DNA of 64,000 nucleotides from Lachnospiraceae bacterium (GTDB lineage: Bacteria; Bacillota; Clostridia; Lachnospirales; Lachnospiraceae): the NCBI GenBank assembly GCA_015057425.1, contig SVEL01000002.1:1-64000 (forward strand). The letters run 5' to 3'. The notes below the pieces were generated by a model. It saw only the letters and a list, made by a program, of their open reading frames with translations. It did no database searches and had not been told where the DNA came from. The position numbers and the translations under genes are program-made. Positions 27,752 through 36,734 of the stretch are shown in pieces; position 1 is the stretch's first letter; every line of letters starts with the position of its first letter.

Positions 27752-28525
27752 TTAAACCTTCTGATAAAAAAATGTCTTCTTTGATACAAAGTTCAATTCT
27801 CTGTACTGGATAATCTGTTCTGTACTTCCAATAAACAGATAAGCATCCTTTTTAAGTGCTTCATTAAACTTCTTATATACATCGTACTTAGCCTCGTCAG
27901 TAAAATAAATCAATACATTTCTGCATACTATCAGGTCCATATCCTTTGGATAAGGATCCAATAAGAGATTGTGTTTCTTAAATTCAACACATTTCTTGAT
28001 TGAATCAGATATCTGATAATTTGACTTTCCAACCGGGGTAAAGTACTTGTCCAAAAACTCTTTTGGAACACCTTTAAGACTCTTTTCGTTATAAAGACCT
28101 GCTTTTGCTTTTTCTAATATCTGACTGTCGATATCTGTAGCATAAATCTTTATATCTGATAAAGGCATATGCTTTGAAAGCAACATAACAAGTGAATACG
28201 GTTCATCACCTGTAGAACATGCCGCACTCCAAATCTTAAGTTTCTTTCCTTGTCTCTGGAATAAATCTGCAAGTATATTATCTTCTAATACCTGCCACTG
28301 TTCCGGATTTCTGAAAAATTCCGAAACATTAATTGTAAGGTAATTTACAAAACCTTCAAATAATTCCGAACTACTTTGTAGTCCCTTTACATAACTTGCG
28401 TATCCGTCAAACTTATTTTTGGCTATGAGAGCATCTATACGACGCTTCATCTGTTTTTCTTTATAAGATGACAAATCAATTTTTGTCAACTTATATACTT
28501 CCTTTTTAAAAAGTTCATAATCCAT
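27752..28525 (-). CDS. cheR: Chemotaxis protein methyltransferase CheR
   Basis: CheR methylates glutamates of chemoreceptors with S-adenosylmethionine. An N-terminal helical domain (about 1-70) precedes the catalytic domain with the NVSEFFRNPEQW segment, the SAM-binding WSAACSTGDEPYSL and the DLIVCRNVLIYF motif. I use ATG 28525 (AGGTG six bases upstream); a GTG nine bases earlier is possible. It lies 35 bases after rpsA, away from a chemotaxis operon, but a chemoreceptor-like protein is encoded at 62396. Confidence 0.94.
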   Translation of the reverse strand: MDYELFKKEVYKLTKIDLSSYKEKQMKRRIDALIAKNKFDGYASYVKGLQSSSELFEGFVNYLTINVSEFFRNPEQWQVLEDNILADLFQRQGKKLKIWSAACSTGDEPYSLVMLLSKHMPLSDIKIYATDIDSQILEKAKAGLYNEKSLKGVPKEFLDKYFTPVGKSNYQISDSIKKCVEFKKHNLLLDPYPKDMDLIVCRNVLIYFTDEAKYDVYKKFNEALKKDAYLFIGSTEQIIQYRELNFVSKKTFFYQKV

Positions 28526-28569
28526 AAGCGGCACCTACGCTTTCTGTATAGCAATACAATCTTTTGTAA

Positions 28570-29736
28570 TTATTCTTCTGTTGTTTCAACTGCTTCTTCT
28601 GCAACTGTTTCTTCTGCAACTGTTTCTTCAACTACTGCTTCTTCTGCAGCCTCTTCAACTGCTTCTTCTGCAACTTCCGGTTCAAGAACTTTCATACTTA
28701 AGCTGATTTTCTTGTCTTCTTCATTGAAATCTACTACCTTAGCTTCGATTTCCTGACCAACCTTTAATGCATCTGCAGGTTTTTCAACGTGTGCTCTTGA
28801 AATCTGTGATACGTGAAGTAATGCATCAATACCTGCTTCAAGTTCTACAAAAGCACCGAAGTCTGTCATACGTGCAACTTTACCTGTAACAACATTTCCT
28901 ACTGCATACTTTTCATTTGCATTCTTCCATGGGTTTGTATCTTCAAACTTAAGACTTAATGCAATCTTGTTAGCTGAAATTTCTTTAATAAGAACTTTAA
29001 CTGTATCGCCAACTTTAAATACTTTCTTTGGATGTTCAATTCTTCCCCATGACATTTCTGAAATATGAAGAAGACCATCAATTCCGCCTAAATCAACAAA
29101 TGCACCGAAGTCTGTAACATTCTTGATTGTTCCTTCAACAACCATACCTTCTGAAATCTTAGCAAGTAATTCTTCCTGCATAGCTTTCTTTTCAGCAGCA
29201 ACAAGCTGTTTGCGGTCACCTATAATTCTTCTCTTCTTTGGATTGAATTCTGTAATAACGAATTCAATTTCCTGTCCGTTGTACTTTGATAAATCCTTTT
29301 CGTATACATCTGATACAAGACTTGCAGGAATAAATACCTTAACTTCATCAACTACAACTGATAATCCTCCAGGAGTAACCTGAGAAACTGTAGCCTTAAG
29401 TACTTCTTTGTTTTCAAATGCAGCTTCAAGTTTTTCACTTGATTTTTCAGCAGCAAGTTTCTTGTAAGTAAGAAGAACCTGTCCTTCGCCGTCGTTAACT
29501 TTAAGTACTTTTGTTGTCATTACGTCACCAACAGATACTAAAGTTCTTAAATCTGCATTAGGTACATTTGTGTACTCTTTTCTTGAAACAATACCGTCTG
29601 ACTTGTAACCTATATTTAAAATAATTTCATCTTCTTTTACGTCGATGACTGTACCTTCTACAACTTCTCCATTTCTAATAGATTTTAATGAGCTTTCTAA
29701 TAATTCTTCAAAGCTTTCCATGTTTAATTCTGACAT
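28570..29736 (-). CDS. rpsA: Ribosomal protein S1 family, four S1 domains
   Basis: The 388-residue protein has four S1 RNA-binding domains (about residues 22-90, 105-170, 193-262 and 279-348). The last two have the strongest matches (TDFGAFVDLGGIDGLLHISE, TDFGAFVELEAGIDALLHVS). A low-complexity Glu/Ala/Val tail (about 350-388) follows. S1 family proteins help mRNA binding at the ribosome. The ATG at 29736 follows GAGGAGG by nine bases, and that site lies inside ispH. The overlap with ispH and the different frame suggest coupled translation. Confidence 0.92.
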   Translation of the reverse strand: MSELNMESFEELLESSLKSIRNGEVVEGTVIDVKEDEIILNIGYKSDGIVSRKEYTNVPNADLRTLVSVGDVMTTKVLKVNDGEGQVLLTYKKLAAEKSSEKLEAAFENKEVLKATVSQVTPGGLSVVVDEVKVFIPASLVSDVYEKDLSKYNGQEIEFVITEFNPKKRRIIGDRKQLVAAEKKAMQEELLAKISEGMVVEGTIKNVTDFGAFVDLGGIDGLLHISEMSWGRIEHPKKVFKVGDTVKVLIKEISANKIALSLKFEDTNPWKNANEKYAVGNVVTGKVARMTDFGAFVELEAGIDALLHVSQISRAHVEKPADALKVGQEIEAKVVDFNEEDKKISLSMKVLEPEVAEEAVEEAAEEAVVEETVAEETVAEEAVETTEE

Positions 29737-30583
29737 TCGTCCGAACCTCCTCAATTATATTATTAGGGGTTGATGCCCCCGCTGTAATACCTACATACCA
29801 ATCATCATCAAATTCTACATCATGTAAATCTTCAGCATTTTGAATATAGTAAGTATTATTACATTCTTTTTTGCATATTTCGAATAACTTCTGTGTATTG
29901 GAACTGTTACTGCCACCGACTACTATCATGGCATCAGCTTCTTTGGCAATTTCTTTTGCTTCAACCTGTCTTACACTGGTTGCATTACAGATAGTATTCA
30001 CAATACTACTATTGTAACCTTTTTTTGAAATAATTTCAACTAATTTATTAAATTTATTGTAGTTAAATGTCGTCTGTGAAACAATGCATATTTCTTTTGA
30101 TTTTTCAGTGCAAAACATCTCTGCTTCCTGTTCGTCTTCTATAACAACCGGTGCTGTTACAGACCAGCCTTTTATACCTTCAACTTCCGGATGTTTATCA
30201 TTACCGATAATAACAATCTGCATTCCTTCCTGACTCTTTTCATATACAATCTTGTGTATTTTTTTAACAAAAGGACAGGTTGCATCAACAAGCTTAAGCT
30301 TATTGCTCTCTATAATATCATATATGTGTTTTGACACACCATGTGATCTTATAATAACTATTCCGGATATTATTTCCTTCAGTTCTTCTTCCGAATTAAT
30401 AACTTTGACGCCCTTACCTGCCAAATCATTCACCACATTTTCATTGTGAATAATCGGGCCATATGTGTATATCTGTTTCTTTTCTCCCGATTTTTCATTT
30501 TCATCAATCTGCTCATATACACATTCTACAGCTTTTTTTACGCCAAAACAAAATCCTGCTGACTTAGCTACTTTTATTTCCAT
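29708..30583 (-). CDS. ispH: 4-hydroxy-3-methylbut-2-enyl diphosphate reductase
   Basis: IspH makes IPP and DMAPP in the last step of the MEP isoprenoid pathway, using a [4Fe-4S] cluster. The three cluster cysteines are Cys12 (GFCFGVKKAV), Cys103 (DATCPFVKKIH) and Cys199 (NTICNATSVRQ). At 291 residues the enzyme is complete. It overlaps rpsA by 29 bases in another frame. In many Clostridia the two are a single IspH-S1 fusion protein; here they are separate. cmk lies 15 bases upstream. Confidence 0.95.
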   Translation of the reverse strand: MEIKVAKSAGFCFGVKKAVECVYEQIDENEKSGEKKQIYTYGPIIHNENVVNDLAGKGVKVINSEEELKEIISGIVIIRSHGVSKHIYDIIESNKLKLVDATCPFVKKIHKIVYEKSQEGMQIVIIGNDKHPEVEGIKGWSVTAPVVIEDEQEAEMFCTEKSKEICIVSQTTFNYNKFNKLVEIISKKGYNSSIVNTICNATSVRQVEAKEIAKEADAMIVVGGSNSSNTQKLFEICKKECNNTYYIQNAEDLHDVEFDDDWYVGITAGASTPNNIIEEVRTNVRIKHGKL

Positions 30584-30598
30584 ATTCTAACCTTTCAA

Positions 30599-31270
30599 CT
30601 ACATTGCATTTCTTATAATTTCAAGCATTTTGTTAACCACTTCATCAATGTTCATATATGAACTATCAAGTAACACTGCATCATCTGCCTGTTTAAGCGG
30701 TGAAATTGCTCTGTTCATGTCTCTGTAATCTCTTTCTATGATTTCTTTCTCAATTACATCAATATCTGCTTCCATACCTTTTTCAATATATTCTTTATAT
30801 CTTCTTTCTGCTCTTACTCTTGAACTTGCCGTAAGATATATCTTAACCTGTGCATTAGGGAGGACACATGTTCCTATATCACGTCCATCCATAATAACAT
30901 CTGAAACTTCCGCAAGCTCTTTCTGCAATTTTACAAGCTTTTCACGAACAGGACCATATGTAGAAATAGTTGATGCAGCATTGCCAACTTCCTGTGTTCT
31001 TATTAACCCGCTTACATTTTCACCGTCTAAAATGACCTGTTGTTCTCCATTTTCATAAACGATTGAAACCATTACATTTTCGCAGGTACTTACAACAGCC
31101 TGTTCATCTGAAAGATTAACATTTTCACGCACGCATTTTAATGCCATACTTCTATACATTGCACCTGTATCTATATATATAAACCCAAGCTCCTTTGCAA
31201 CTCTCTTTGCGATTGTACTTTTGCCTGCACCTGCCGGTCCGTCAATTGCTACATTAAATCCTTTTTTCAT
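30599..31270 (-). CDS. cmk: Cytidylate kinase
   Basis: Cmk phosphorylates CMP and dCMP. The P-loop is DGPAGAGKST (about 10-19), with FIYIDTGAMYRSMA near 31 and the DGRDIGTCVLPNA segment near 125-137 typical of the family. GGAG precedes the ATG. The cmk-ispH-rpsA order is a common Clostridia arrangement. The 223-residue length is normal. Confidence 0.95.
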   Translation of the reverse strand: MKKGFNVAIDGPAGAGKSTIAKRVAKELGFIYIDTGAMYRSMALKCVRENVNLSDEQAVVSTCENVMVSIVYENGEQQVILDGENVSGLIRTQEVGNAASTISTYGPVREKLVKLQKELAEVSDVIMDGRDIGTCVLPNAQVKIYLTASSRVRAERRYKEYIEKGMEADIDVIEKEIIERDYRDMNRAISPLKQADDAVLLDSSYMNIDEVVNKMLEIIRNAM

Positions 31271-31319
31271 AATCTCAATTCTCCAATCTGAATTATATAA
31301 TAAATTAAATTCATTTTAC

Positions 31320-32552
31320 TTAGTATATACTTTTTCCGGCAGCGTATCCGCTTGACCAGGCAACCTGAAGGTTATATCCGCCCGTAAGAGCATCTACATC
31401 CAAAACTTCTCCTACGAAAAATAATCCGTTTACTAACTTTGATTCCATATTTTTAGGTTTAATTCCATCAACCTTTACTCCGCCCTGAGTAATTATCGCT
31501 TCATTAAAATCTCTCGTTCCTTTTATGTGAAGTTTCAAACCTTTTATTGTTTCCGTAAGTTTTTTCCGTTCTTCTTTTGTTATTTCATTGACCTTTTTAT
31601 ATGGCGAAATACCGGATTCATCTATAACTATCGGAATAATATTTTTAGGTAAAAGGTCATTTAGTGAGTTTCTAAAATCTTTATTGATATTTTCACTGAA
31701 ATCTCTCAGTATTCTTTTATCAAGTGCATCGAAATCAAGTGCCGGTTTCATATCAATAATTACCGAAACCTTCTTTCCTTCTGATAAAGGCTTTGTAACA
31801 TAACTGCTTCCGCTGAGAATAACAGGACCGCTTAATCCGAAATGAGTAAACAAAAGTTCACCAAAATCACTATATACAATCTTATCATCAACATATATAT
31901 CTGCTCTGATATTTTTTAATGCAAGTCCCATAATATCCTTTGGATATCTTTCCCTTGTTTCAAGTGGTACAAGTGCAGGTATAATATCTGTAACTTCATG
32001 TCCTGCTTCTTTGGCAAATCGATAACCTGCTCCGTCGGAACCAGTTGTCTGGTAGGAATATCCTCCCGTGGCAACAATAACGCAATCGCTTGCTACTATA
32101 CCTTCATTCTTTATTTTTACTCCGGTAACATAACCATCCGAAATACACAAGCTTTCAATTTCCGTATTAAGATGGACTTTAACACCAAGTTCGTCTAACT
32201 TTTTCTTTAAACCGTATATTACGTCTGATGACTTATCCGAAACGGGAAATACACGATTCCCGCGTTCAACCTTTGTATCAATTCCGGCTTCATTTAATAT
32301 CGACACAATATCTTCATTGGTAAAATTACGAAATGCACTATACATAAACTTACTGTTAGTTACTATATTTTTCATAATAGTTTCCATATCAGAAGCATTA
32401 GTAAGATTACATCTGCCTTTACCTGTTATATAAATTTTTTTGCCGAGCTTTTCATTTTTTTCATATATATGAACTTCATTATAATTTTCAGCGGCACCGA
32501 TAGCTGCAAGCATCCCTGACGCACCGCCTCCTATTATTATAACTTTACTCAT
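31320..32552 (-). CDS. BaiN/HI0933-like FAD-dependent oxidoreductase
   Basis: The 410-residue flavoprotein has the FAD-binding motif IIIGGGASGMLAAIGAAE at the N-terminus, then KIYITGKGRCNLTNA, and a C-terminal GEVLDVDALTGGYNLQVAWSSG. These define the HI0933 family, to which BaiN, proposed in bile-acid metabolism, belongs. Most members are of unknown substrate and the name BaiN is only family-level. The start ATG 32552 overlaps the stop of the murR-like gene (ATGAGTAA), so translation is coupled. The bile-acid role should not be assumed. Confidence 0.85.
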   Translation of the reverse strand: MSKVIIIGGGASGMLAAIGAAENYNEVHIYEKNEKLGKKIYITGKGRCNLTNASDMETIMKNIVTNSKFMYSAFRNFTNEDIVSILNEAGIDTKVERGNRVFPVSDKSSDVIYGLKKKLDELGVKVHLNTEIESLCISDGYVTGVKIKNEGIVASDCVIVATGGYSYQTTGSDGAGYRFAKEAGHEVTDIIPALVPLETRERYPKDIMGLALKNIRADIYVDDKIVYSDFGELLFTHFGLSGPVILSGSSYVTKPLSEGKKVSVIIDMKPALDFDALDKRILRDFSENINKDFRNSLNDLLPKNIIPIVIDESGISPYKKVNEITKEERKKLTETIKGLKLHIKGTRDFNEAIITQGGVKVDGIKPKNMESKLVNGLFFVGEVLDVDALTGGYNLQVAWSSGYAAGKSIY

Positions 32553-33468
32553 CTTCCATATTCTCCAAGTCTTCAAACTTCATTTTCATGGTATCATCCA
32601 CAATATTTATCTCATCACCTGAATACACCTGATACTCATCCCAGATATTTTCAAGCATCTCTAATGTTTCAACAACTTTATCTGACTTTTTCATACAAAG
32701 GCTCACTATTAAAGCATTAATAAGACTAAGCGGTGCAACAAGTGAATCAACAATCGATGCCATATCACTTCTTGCAAGAAGATTACATGATGAATATAAT
32801 GTCATAGGCGAATGTTTACTGTCTGTAAGAGTTATAACTTTTGCATTTCTGTTGTTTGCAAATTCCATCGCTTTCAGAGTTCTAAGCGAATATCTCGGAA
32901 AACTTATACCGATAATACAGTCTTCTTCGTTCATTCTAATCATCTGTTCAAACAATTCACTACTGTTATTTGTCGTAAGAAGTACTACGTCATCAAACAT
33001 CAAATTTAGATAAAATGCAAGAAAACTTGCAAGAGGTGCACAGCTTCTTATGCCTACTATGTATATCCTTCTGGCACATAATATAGTATCTACTGCCACT
33101 TCGAAAGCACCCCTGTCCACATTATCTAGTGTTAGCTTTATCTTCTCCGCATCAGCTGCCAAAACAGACTCTAAAACCTCCTGTTTTGACATTTTTCCTG
33201 CAGCAATCTCAATTTTCTGCAAAGAATTAAGTTTATCCTTAACCATATCTTCCATGGCTTTCTGGAACTCAGGATAACCGTTATAATCAAGTAATGTTGC
33301 AAATCTTACTACTGTTGACTCGCTTACGCCAACTGTCTCACCAAGCTTTGCCGCAGTCATAAACACTGCCTTGTCATAATTCAATGATATGTAATTGGCC
33401 AATTTCTTCTGCCCTTTACTCATATGAGCAAACTTTTCGTTCATTTTGGATATTAAATTCATCTTCAT
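32545..33468 (-). CDS. MurR/RpiR family transcriptional regulator
   Basis: The 307-residue regulator has an N-terminal RpiR helix-turn-helix domain (about 1-75: GQKKLANYISLNY, GVSESTVVRFATLLDYNGY) and a C-terminal SIS sugar-phosphate-binding domain (about 120-260: AVDTILCARRIYIVGIRSCA, IGISFPRYSLRTLKAMEFA). Such regulators sense sugar phosphates. GGGAGG lies eight bases before ATG 33468. It overlaps the flavoprotein gene by eight bases; no sugar-use genes are adjacent, so the target is unknown. The large inverted-repeat element lies directly upstream. Confidence 0.9.
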   Translation of the reverse strand: MKMNLISKMNEKFAHMSKGQKKLANYISLNYDKAVFMTAAKLGETVGVSESTVVRFATLLDYNGYPEFQKAMEDMVKDKLNSLQKIEIAAGKMSKQEVLESVLAADAEKIKLTLDNVDRGAFEVAVDTILCARRIYIVGIRSCAPLASFLAFYLNLMFDDVVLLTTNNSSELFEQMIRMNEEDCIIGISFPRYSLRTLKAMEFANNRNAKVITLTDSKHSPMTLYSSCNLLARSDMASIVDSLVAPLSLINALIVSLCMKKSDKVVETLEMLENIWDEYQVYSGDEINIVDDTMKMKFEDLENMEDE

Positions 33469-33545
33469 ATGCAAGACCTCCCGAAACACTCTAATAAGAT
33501 TATTTTACCATTTTATATATGAAATTGAAAGCAGAAATTTTAATA

Positions 33546-33801
33546 GCCATGCTTTACACTAAACCTTTTGCTCAGAGTTTATTTTCTGTAACACTTGGCC
33601 GGTGGTTTTAGCAGTAGGCGAAATCCACTGCTTACGAAGACTTGAATCTTGTACAAAGAAATTCGGGCACGAGGCCACACCCGAGTGGCTTAGAATTTCG
33701 ACTACAAGATTTATTGTCGTAGTTAGCAGTTAGTTTGCCGGATGCGTTACCGGCGTTACAGAAAATAAACTCTGAGCAAAAGGTTTAGTGTAAAGCATGG
33801 C
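33546..33801. repeat. 256-bp gene-free element with perfect 47-bp inverted ends
   Basis: The outer arms (33546-33592 and 33755-33801) are perfect 47-bp inverted repeats. Inside, shorter hairpins occur in order: AGCAGT...ACTGCT (33610-33632), AATCTTGTA...TACAAGATT with GAAATTC...GAATTTC and a GCCAC...GTGGC tip (33645-33711), and GCCGG...CCGGC (33736-33754). A folded transcript would be a closed multi-branch structure. No open frame is supported. It may be a MITE-like element or a structured RNA; flanks give at most a 3-bp duplication (ATA). Confidence 0.85.
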
Positions 33802-33803
33802 AT

Positions 33804-33835
33804 AAAAAACTGAGTCCGAATTTAATCGGACTCAG
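33804..33835 (-). terminator. Intrinsic terminator of oadA
   Basis: CTGAGTCCGA and TCGGACTCAG form a perfect ten-base-pair stem, followed on the minus strand by six T residues. It closes the decarboxylase operon just before the 256-bp element. Confidence 0.92.
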
Positions 33836-33848
33836 CCACAAATCTTTA

Positions 33849-35261
33849 TTATGCAGGATATGCTCCGTTTTCTGTGTCAGCCTTTGTAAGGTCAACTTTG
33901 TCCTGCTGAGCTTTTCTGTATGCAAAGAATTCCTTAGCTACCTGTGGGAATAACGCATATGATAATACGTCTTCATCCTGCTGTTTCCATTCTGCCATTT
34001 CTTTTTCAATCTTAGCAAGTTCAGGCTCAATAAGGTCTGCCGGTCTGCATGTAATAGGTTCTGCATCACCGATAACTTTCTTCTGAACTTCTGCATTAAA
34101 CGGCTTAACTGTCTGACCATATTCACCTGAAAGAACAGCCTTACATTCTTTAGTAGGTGTCTTATATCTTTCACCTGCAATAACGTTTAATACAGCCTGT
34201 GTACCAACAATCTGTGATGAAGGTGTAACAAGTGGTGGTTCACCAAGGTCTTTACGAACTTCAGGAATTTCCTTAAGAACGTCATAGTACTTATCTTCAG
34301 CATGCATTTCACTAAGCTGTGATACCATGTTTGACAACATACCGCCCGGTACCTGATAAAGAAGAGTCTTAATATCAACACCCATAACCTTCGGATTAAG
34401 TAGTCCGCTCTTAAGAGCTTCATCTCTCATAGGTCTGAAGTAATCAGCAATTTCTGCAAGAAGGTTCTGATCAAATCCTGTATCGTACTCTGTTCCCTTA
34501 AATGTCTCAACCATAACTTCTGTAGCAGGCTGGCTTGTACCCATTGCAAATGGAGACATAGCTGTATCAATAACATCAACTCCTGCTTCTACAGCTTTTA
34601 AGTATGTCATTGAAGCTACACCTGAAGTATAATGTGTATGAAGCTGGATAGGAATATCAACAGAATCTTTAAGTGCTCCGATAAGTTCTGTAGCCTTATA
34701 TGGTACAAGAAGACCTGCCATATCCTTGATACAGATTGAATCTGCACCCATATCTTCTATCTTCTTAGCAATATCTTTCCAATATTCAAGTGTATATGCA
34801 TCACCAAGTGTATATGATAATGCAATCTGAGCATGTCCTTTTTCTGCCTTTGCAGCATTAACTGCACACTCTAAGTTGCGGATATCATTAAGACAATCAA
34901 ATATTCGAATGATGTCAATACCATTTGCAATTGACTTCTGTACGAAATATGCAACAACATCATCTGCATAATGACGATATCCTAAAATATTCTGACCTCT
35001 GAAAAGCATCTGTAACTTAGTATTTTTAAATCCGTCACGAAGCTTTCTGAGTCTTTCCCATGGATCTTCCTTAAGGAATCTAAGTGAAGCATCAAATGTA
35101 GCACCACCCCAGCATTCAACTGAGTGATAACCAACTTTATCCATTTTATCGATAATCGGAAGCATCTGCTCTGTTGTCATTCTTGTAGCAATAAGTGACT
35201 GATGAGCATCTCTTAAAATTGTTTCCGTAATTTTAATTGGTTTCTTTGTAATCTCTGCCAT
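33849..35261 (-). CDS. oadA: Oxaloacetate decarboxylase alpha-type carboxyltransferase subunit
   Basis: This 470-residue subunit moves carboxyl between a keto acid (oxaloacetate/pyruvate) and biotin. Active-site motifs are DAHQS (18-22), the catalytic lysine in KDMAG (179-183) and the metal-binding HTHYTSG (208-214), followed by the PYC/OADA conserved domain. The C-terminal biotin domain of longer OadA proteins is absent; a separate biotin carrier is encoded at 36735, as in 5S transcarboxylase. AAAGGA precedes the ATG. It is last in the operon and is separated from oadB by a 270-base palindrome-rich gap. Confidence 0.93.
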   Translation of the reverse strand: MAEITKKPIKITETILRDAHQSLIATRMTTEQMLPIIDKMDKVGYHSVECWGGATFDASLRFLKEDPWERLRKLRDGFKNTKLQMLFRGQNILGYRHYADDVVAYFVQKSIANGIDIIRIFDCLNDIRNLECAVNAAKAEKGHAQIALSYTLGDAYTLEYWKDIAKKIEDMGADSICIKDMAGLLVPYKATELIGALKDSVDIPIQLHTHYTSGVASMTYLKAVEAGVDVIDTAMSPFAMGTSQPATEVMVETFKGTEYDTGFDQNLLAEIADYFRPMRDEALKSGLLNPKVMGVDIKTLLYQVPGGMLSNMVSQLSEMHAEDKYYDVLKEIPEVRKDLGEPPLVTPSSQIVGTQAVLNVIAGERYKTPTKECKAVLSGEYGQTVKPFNAEVQKKVIGDAEPITCRPADLIEPELAKIEKEMAEWKQQDEDVLSYALFPQVAKEFFAYRKAQQDKVDLTKADTENGAYPA

Positions 35262-35300
35262 ATTACGTTTGTCCTTTCTTTGATTTTATATTATATAACG

Positions 35301-35385
35301 CAATCTACTTTGAAAGTCGATTGATGCCAATCTACTTCTTGAAAGTCGATTGATGCCAATCTACTTCTTGAAAGTCGATTGCTTC
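35301..35385. repeat. Three tandem copies of a 27-29 bp palindromic unit
   Basis: Copies begin at 35301 (27 bp), 35328 (29 bp) and 35357 (29 bp). Each is an imperfect palindrome, CAATC-t-ACTT ... AAGT-c-GATTG. The third runs into a larger palindrome CGATTGC...GCAATCG (35376-35407) with a GTGC-TTC-GCAC tip. Confidence 0.9.
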
Positions 35386-35464
35386 GTGCTTCGCACTTTC
35401 GCAATCGCAGACGATATTCGTAATTCGCGCTATCGCGCTTCTTACTCATACCGTCCAGGTTCCC

Positions 35465-35515
35465 AAATGGATAAATAGTTTTGACTGCAAGCAGTCAAAC
35501 AACATTTATCCATTT
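35465..35515. repeat. 51-bp nested palindrome after oadB
   Basis: AAATGGATAAAT (35465-35476) pairs with ATTTATCCATTT (35504-35515), and inside it TTTGACTGC pairs with GCAGTCAAA over a two-base loop. It lies 16 bases past the oadB stop. No T tract follows, so it is more likely a processing or stability element than a terminator. Confidence 0.75.
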
Positions 35516-35531
35516 GTTAACACTTTCATCG

Positions 35532-36680
35532 CTATATCCCAAATATTGCCATAAATGTTCCGGCTGCTACTGCTGTACCGATAACTCCGGCTACGTTTGG
35601 TCCCATTGCATGCATAAGAAGGAAGTTTGTAGGATCTGCTTCTGCACCAACCTTCTGTGATACTCTGGCAGCCATAGGAACAGCTGATACACCTGCTGAA
35701 CCGATAAGTGGATTAATCTTACCGCCTGTAAGTTTACACATAACCTTACCAATAATTACACCTGCAGCTGTACCAAACGCAAATGCAACAAGTCCTAAGA
35801 TAACTATCTTAATTGTATCTAAGTTAAGGAATGCTTCAGCACTTGTTGTAGCACCAACACTTGTACCAAGAAGTATAACTACTATGTACATAAGTGCATT
35901 TGATGCTGTTTCAGTAAGCTGTTTAACAACTCCTGATTCTCTGAAAAGATTACCAAGCATAAGCATACCTACAAGCGGAGCTGTAGTTGGTAAAATAAGT
36001 ACTACTACAATAGTAACAACTATAGGAAAAAGAATCTTTTCAAGCTTTGATACAGGTCTAAGCTGCTCCATCTTGATTTTTCTTTCTTTTTCAGTTGTAA
36101 GTAACTTCATAATAGGTGGCTGAATAATAGGAACAAGTGACATATATGAATATGCTGCTACTGCAATAGGTCCCATAAGTTCAGTCTGTTTTAACTTTCC
36201 TGCAAGGAAAATGGATGTAGGTCCGTCAGCACCACCGATAATAGATATAGCTGCGGCAGCCTTGTCATTGAATCCCATAAAAATAGCAAGGAAATATGCA
36301 ATATAAATACCAAACTGAGCAGCTGCACCTAAGATGAAGCTCTTAGGATTTGCAATAAGCGGACCAAAGTCTGTCATCGCTCCAACACCAAGGAAAATAA
36401 GTGATGGCAGTATACTCCACTCATCTAACTTATAAAAGAAATACAAAAGTCCGTCTGTACCACTGCTTGATTCTGCAGCCGAAAGAATAATATCCGGATA
36501 CAAATTTACAAGAAGCATACCAAATGCTATAGGTACAAGCAAAAGCGGTTCATATTCTTTTCTGATTGCAAGGTATAAAAACACACATGCAACTGCAATC
36601 ATTATATAATTACCGACTTCAAGATTAAAAAATGCGGACTGGTGTATTAAATTGTCTAATGTATTTACAATATAATCCAT
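35532..36680 (-). CDS. oadB: Na+-translocating decarboxylase beta subunit
   Basis: OadB is the membrane subunit that decarboxylates carboxybiotin and pumps Na+ out of the cell. The 382-residue polytopic protein (start ATG 36680, GGAG six bases upstream) contains the signature GGADGPTSIFLAG (149-161), whose Asp is part of the Na+ and catalytic site. A C-terminal GGKINPLIGSAGVSAVPMAARV segment is also conserved. It lies between the biotin carrier and oadA genes. Confidence 0.94.
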   Translation of the reverse strand: MDYIVNTLDNLIHQSAFFNLEVGNYIMIAVACVFLYLAIRKEYEPLLLVPIAFGMLLVNLYPDIILSAAESSSGTDGLLYFFYKLDEWSILPSLIFLGVGAMTDFGPLIANPKSFILGAAAQFGIYIAYFLAIFMGFNDKAAAAISIIGGADGPTSIFLAGKLKQTELMGPIAVAAYSYMSLVPIIQPPIMKLLTTEKERKIKMEQLRPVSKLEKILFPIVVTIVVVLILPTTAPLVGMLMLGNLFRESGVVKQLTETASNALMYIVVILLGTSVGATTSAEAFLNLDTIKIVILGLVAFAFGTAAGVIIGKVMCKLTGGKINPLIGSAGVSAVPMAARVSQKVGAEADPTNFLLMHAMGPNVAGVIGTAVAAGTFMAIFGI

Positions 36681-36734
36681 AATAATCTCCATTCCGAAAT
36701 AGCTTTACATTAAATAAATGTGTCGCAATCTCAA

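Noticed and set aside
28570-28690. Repeated DNA at the 3' end of rpsA
   Set aside because: It codes for the low-complexity Glu/Ala/Val tail and is explained by the protein sequence.
31320-32552. Bile-acid dehydroxylation gene baiN
   Set aside because: Only family similarity supports it; no other bai genes are nearby, so the function name was not used.
33849-35261. Suspected truncation of OadA (no biotin domain)
   Set aside because: The biotin domain is a separate gene at 36735 and the conserved C-terminal domain is present, so it is the split-type subunit.
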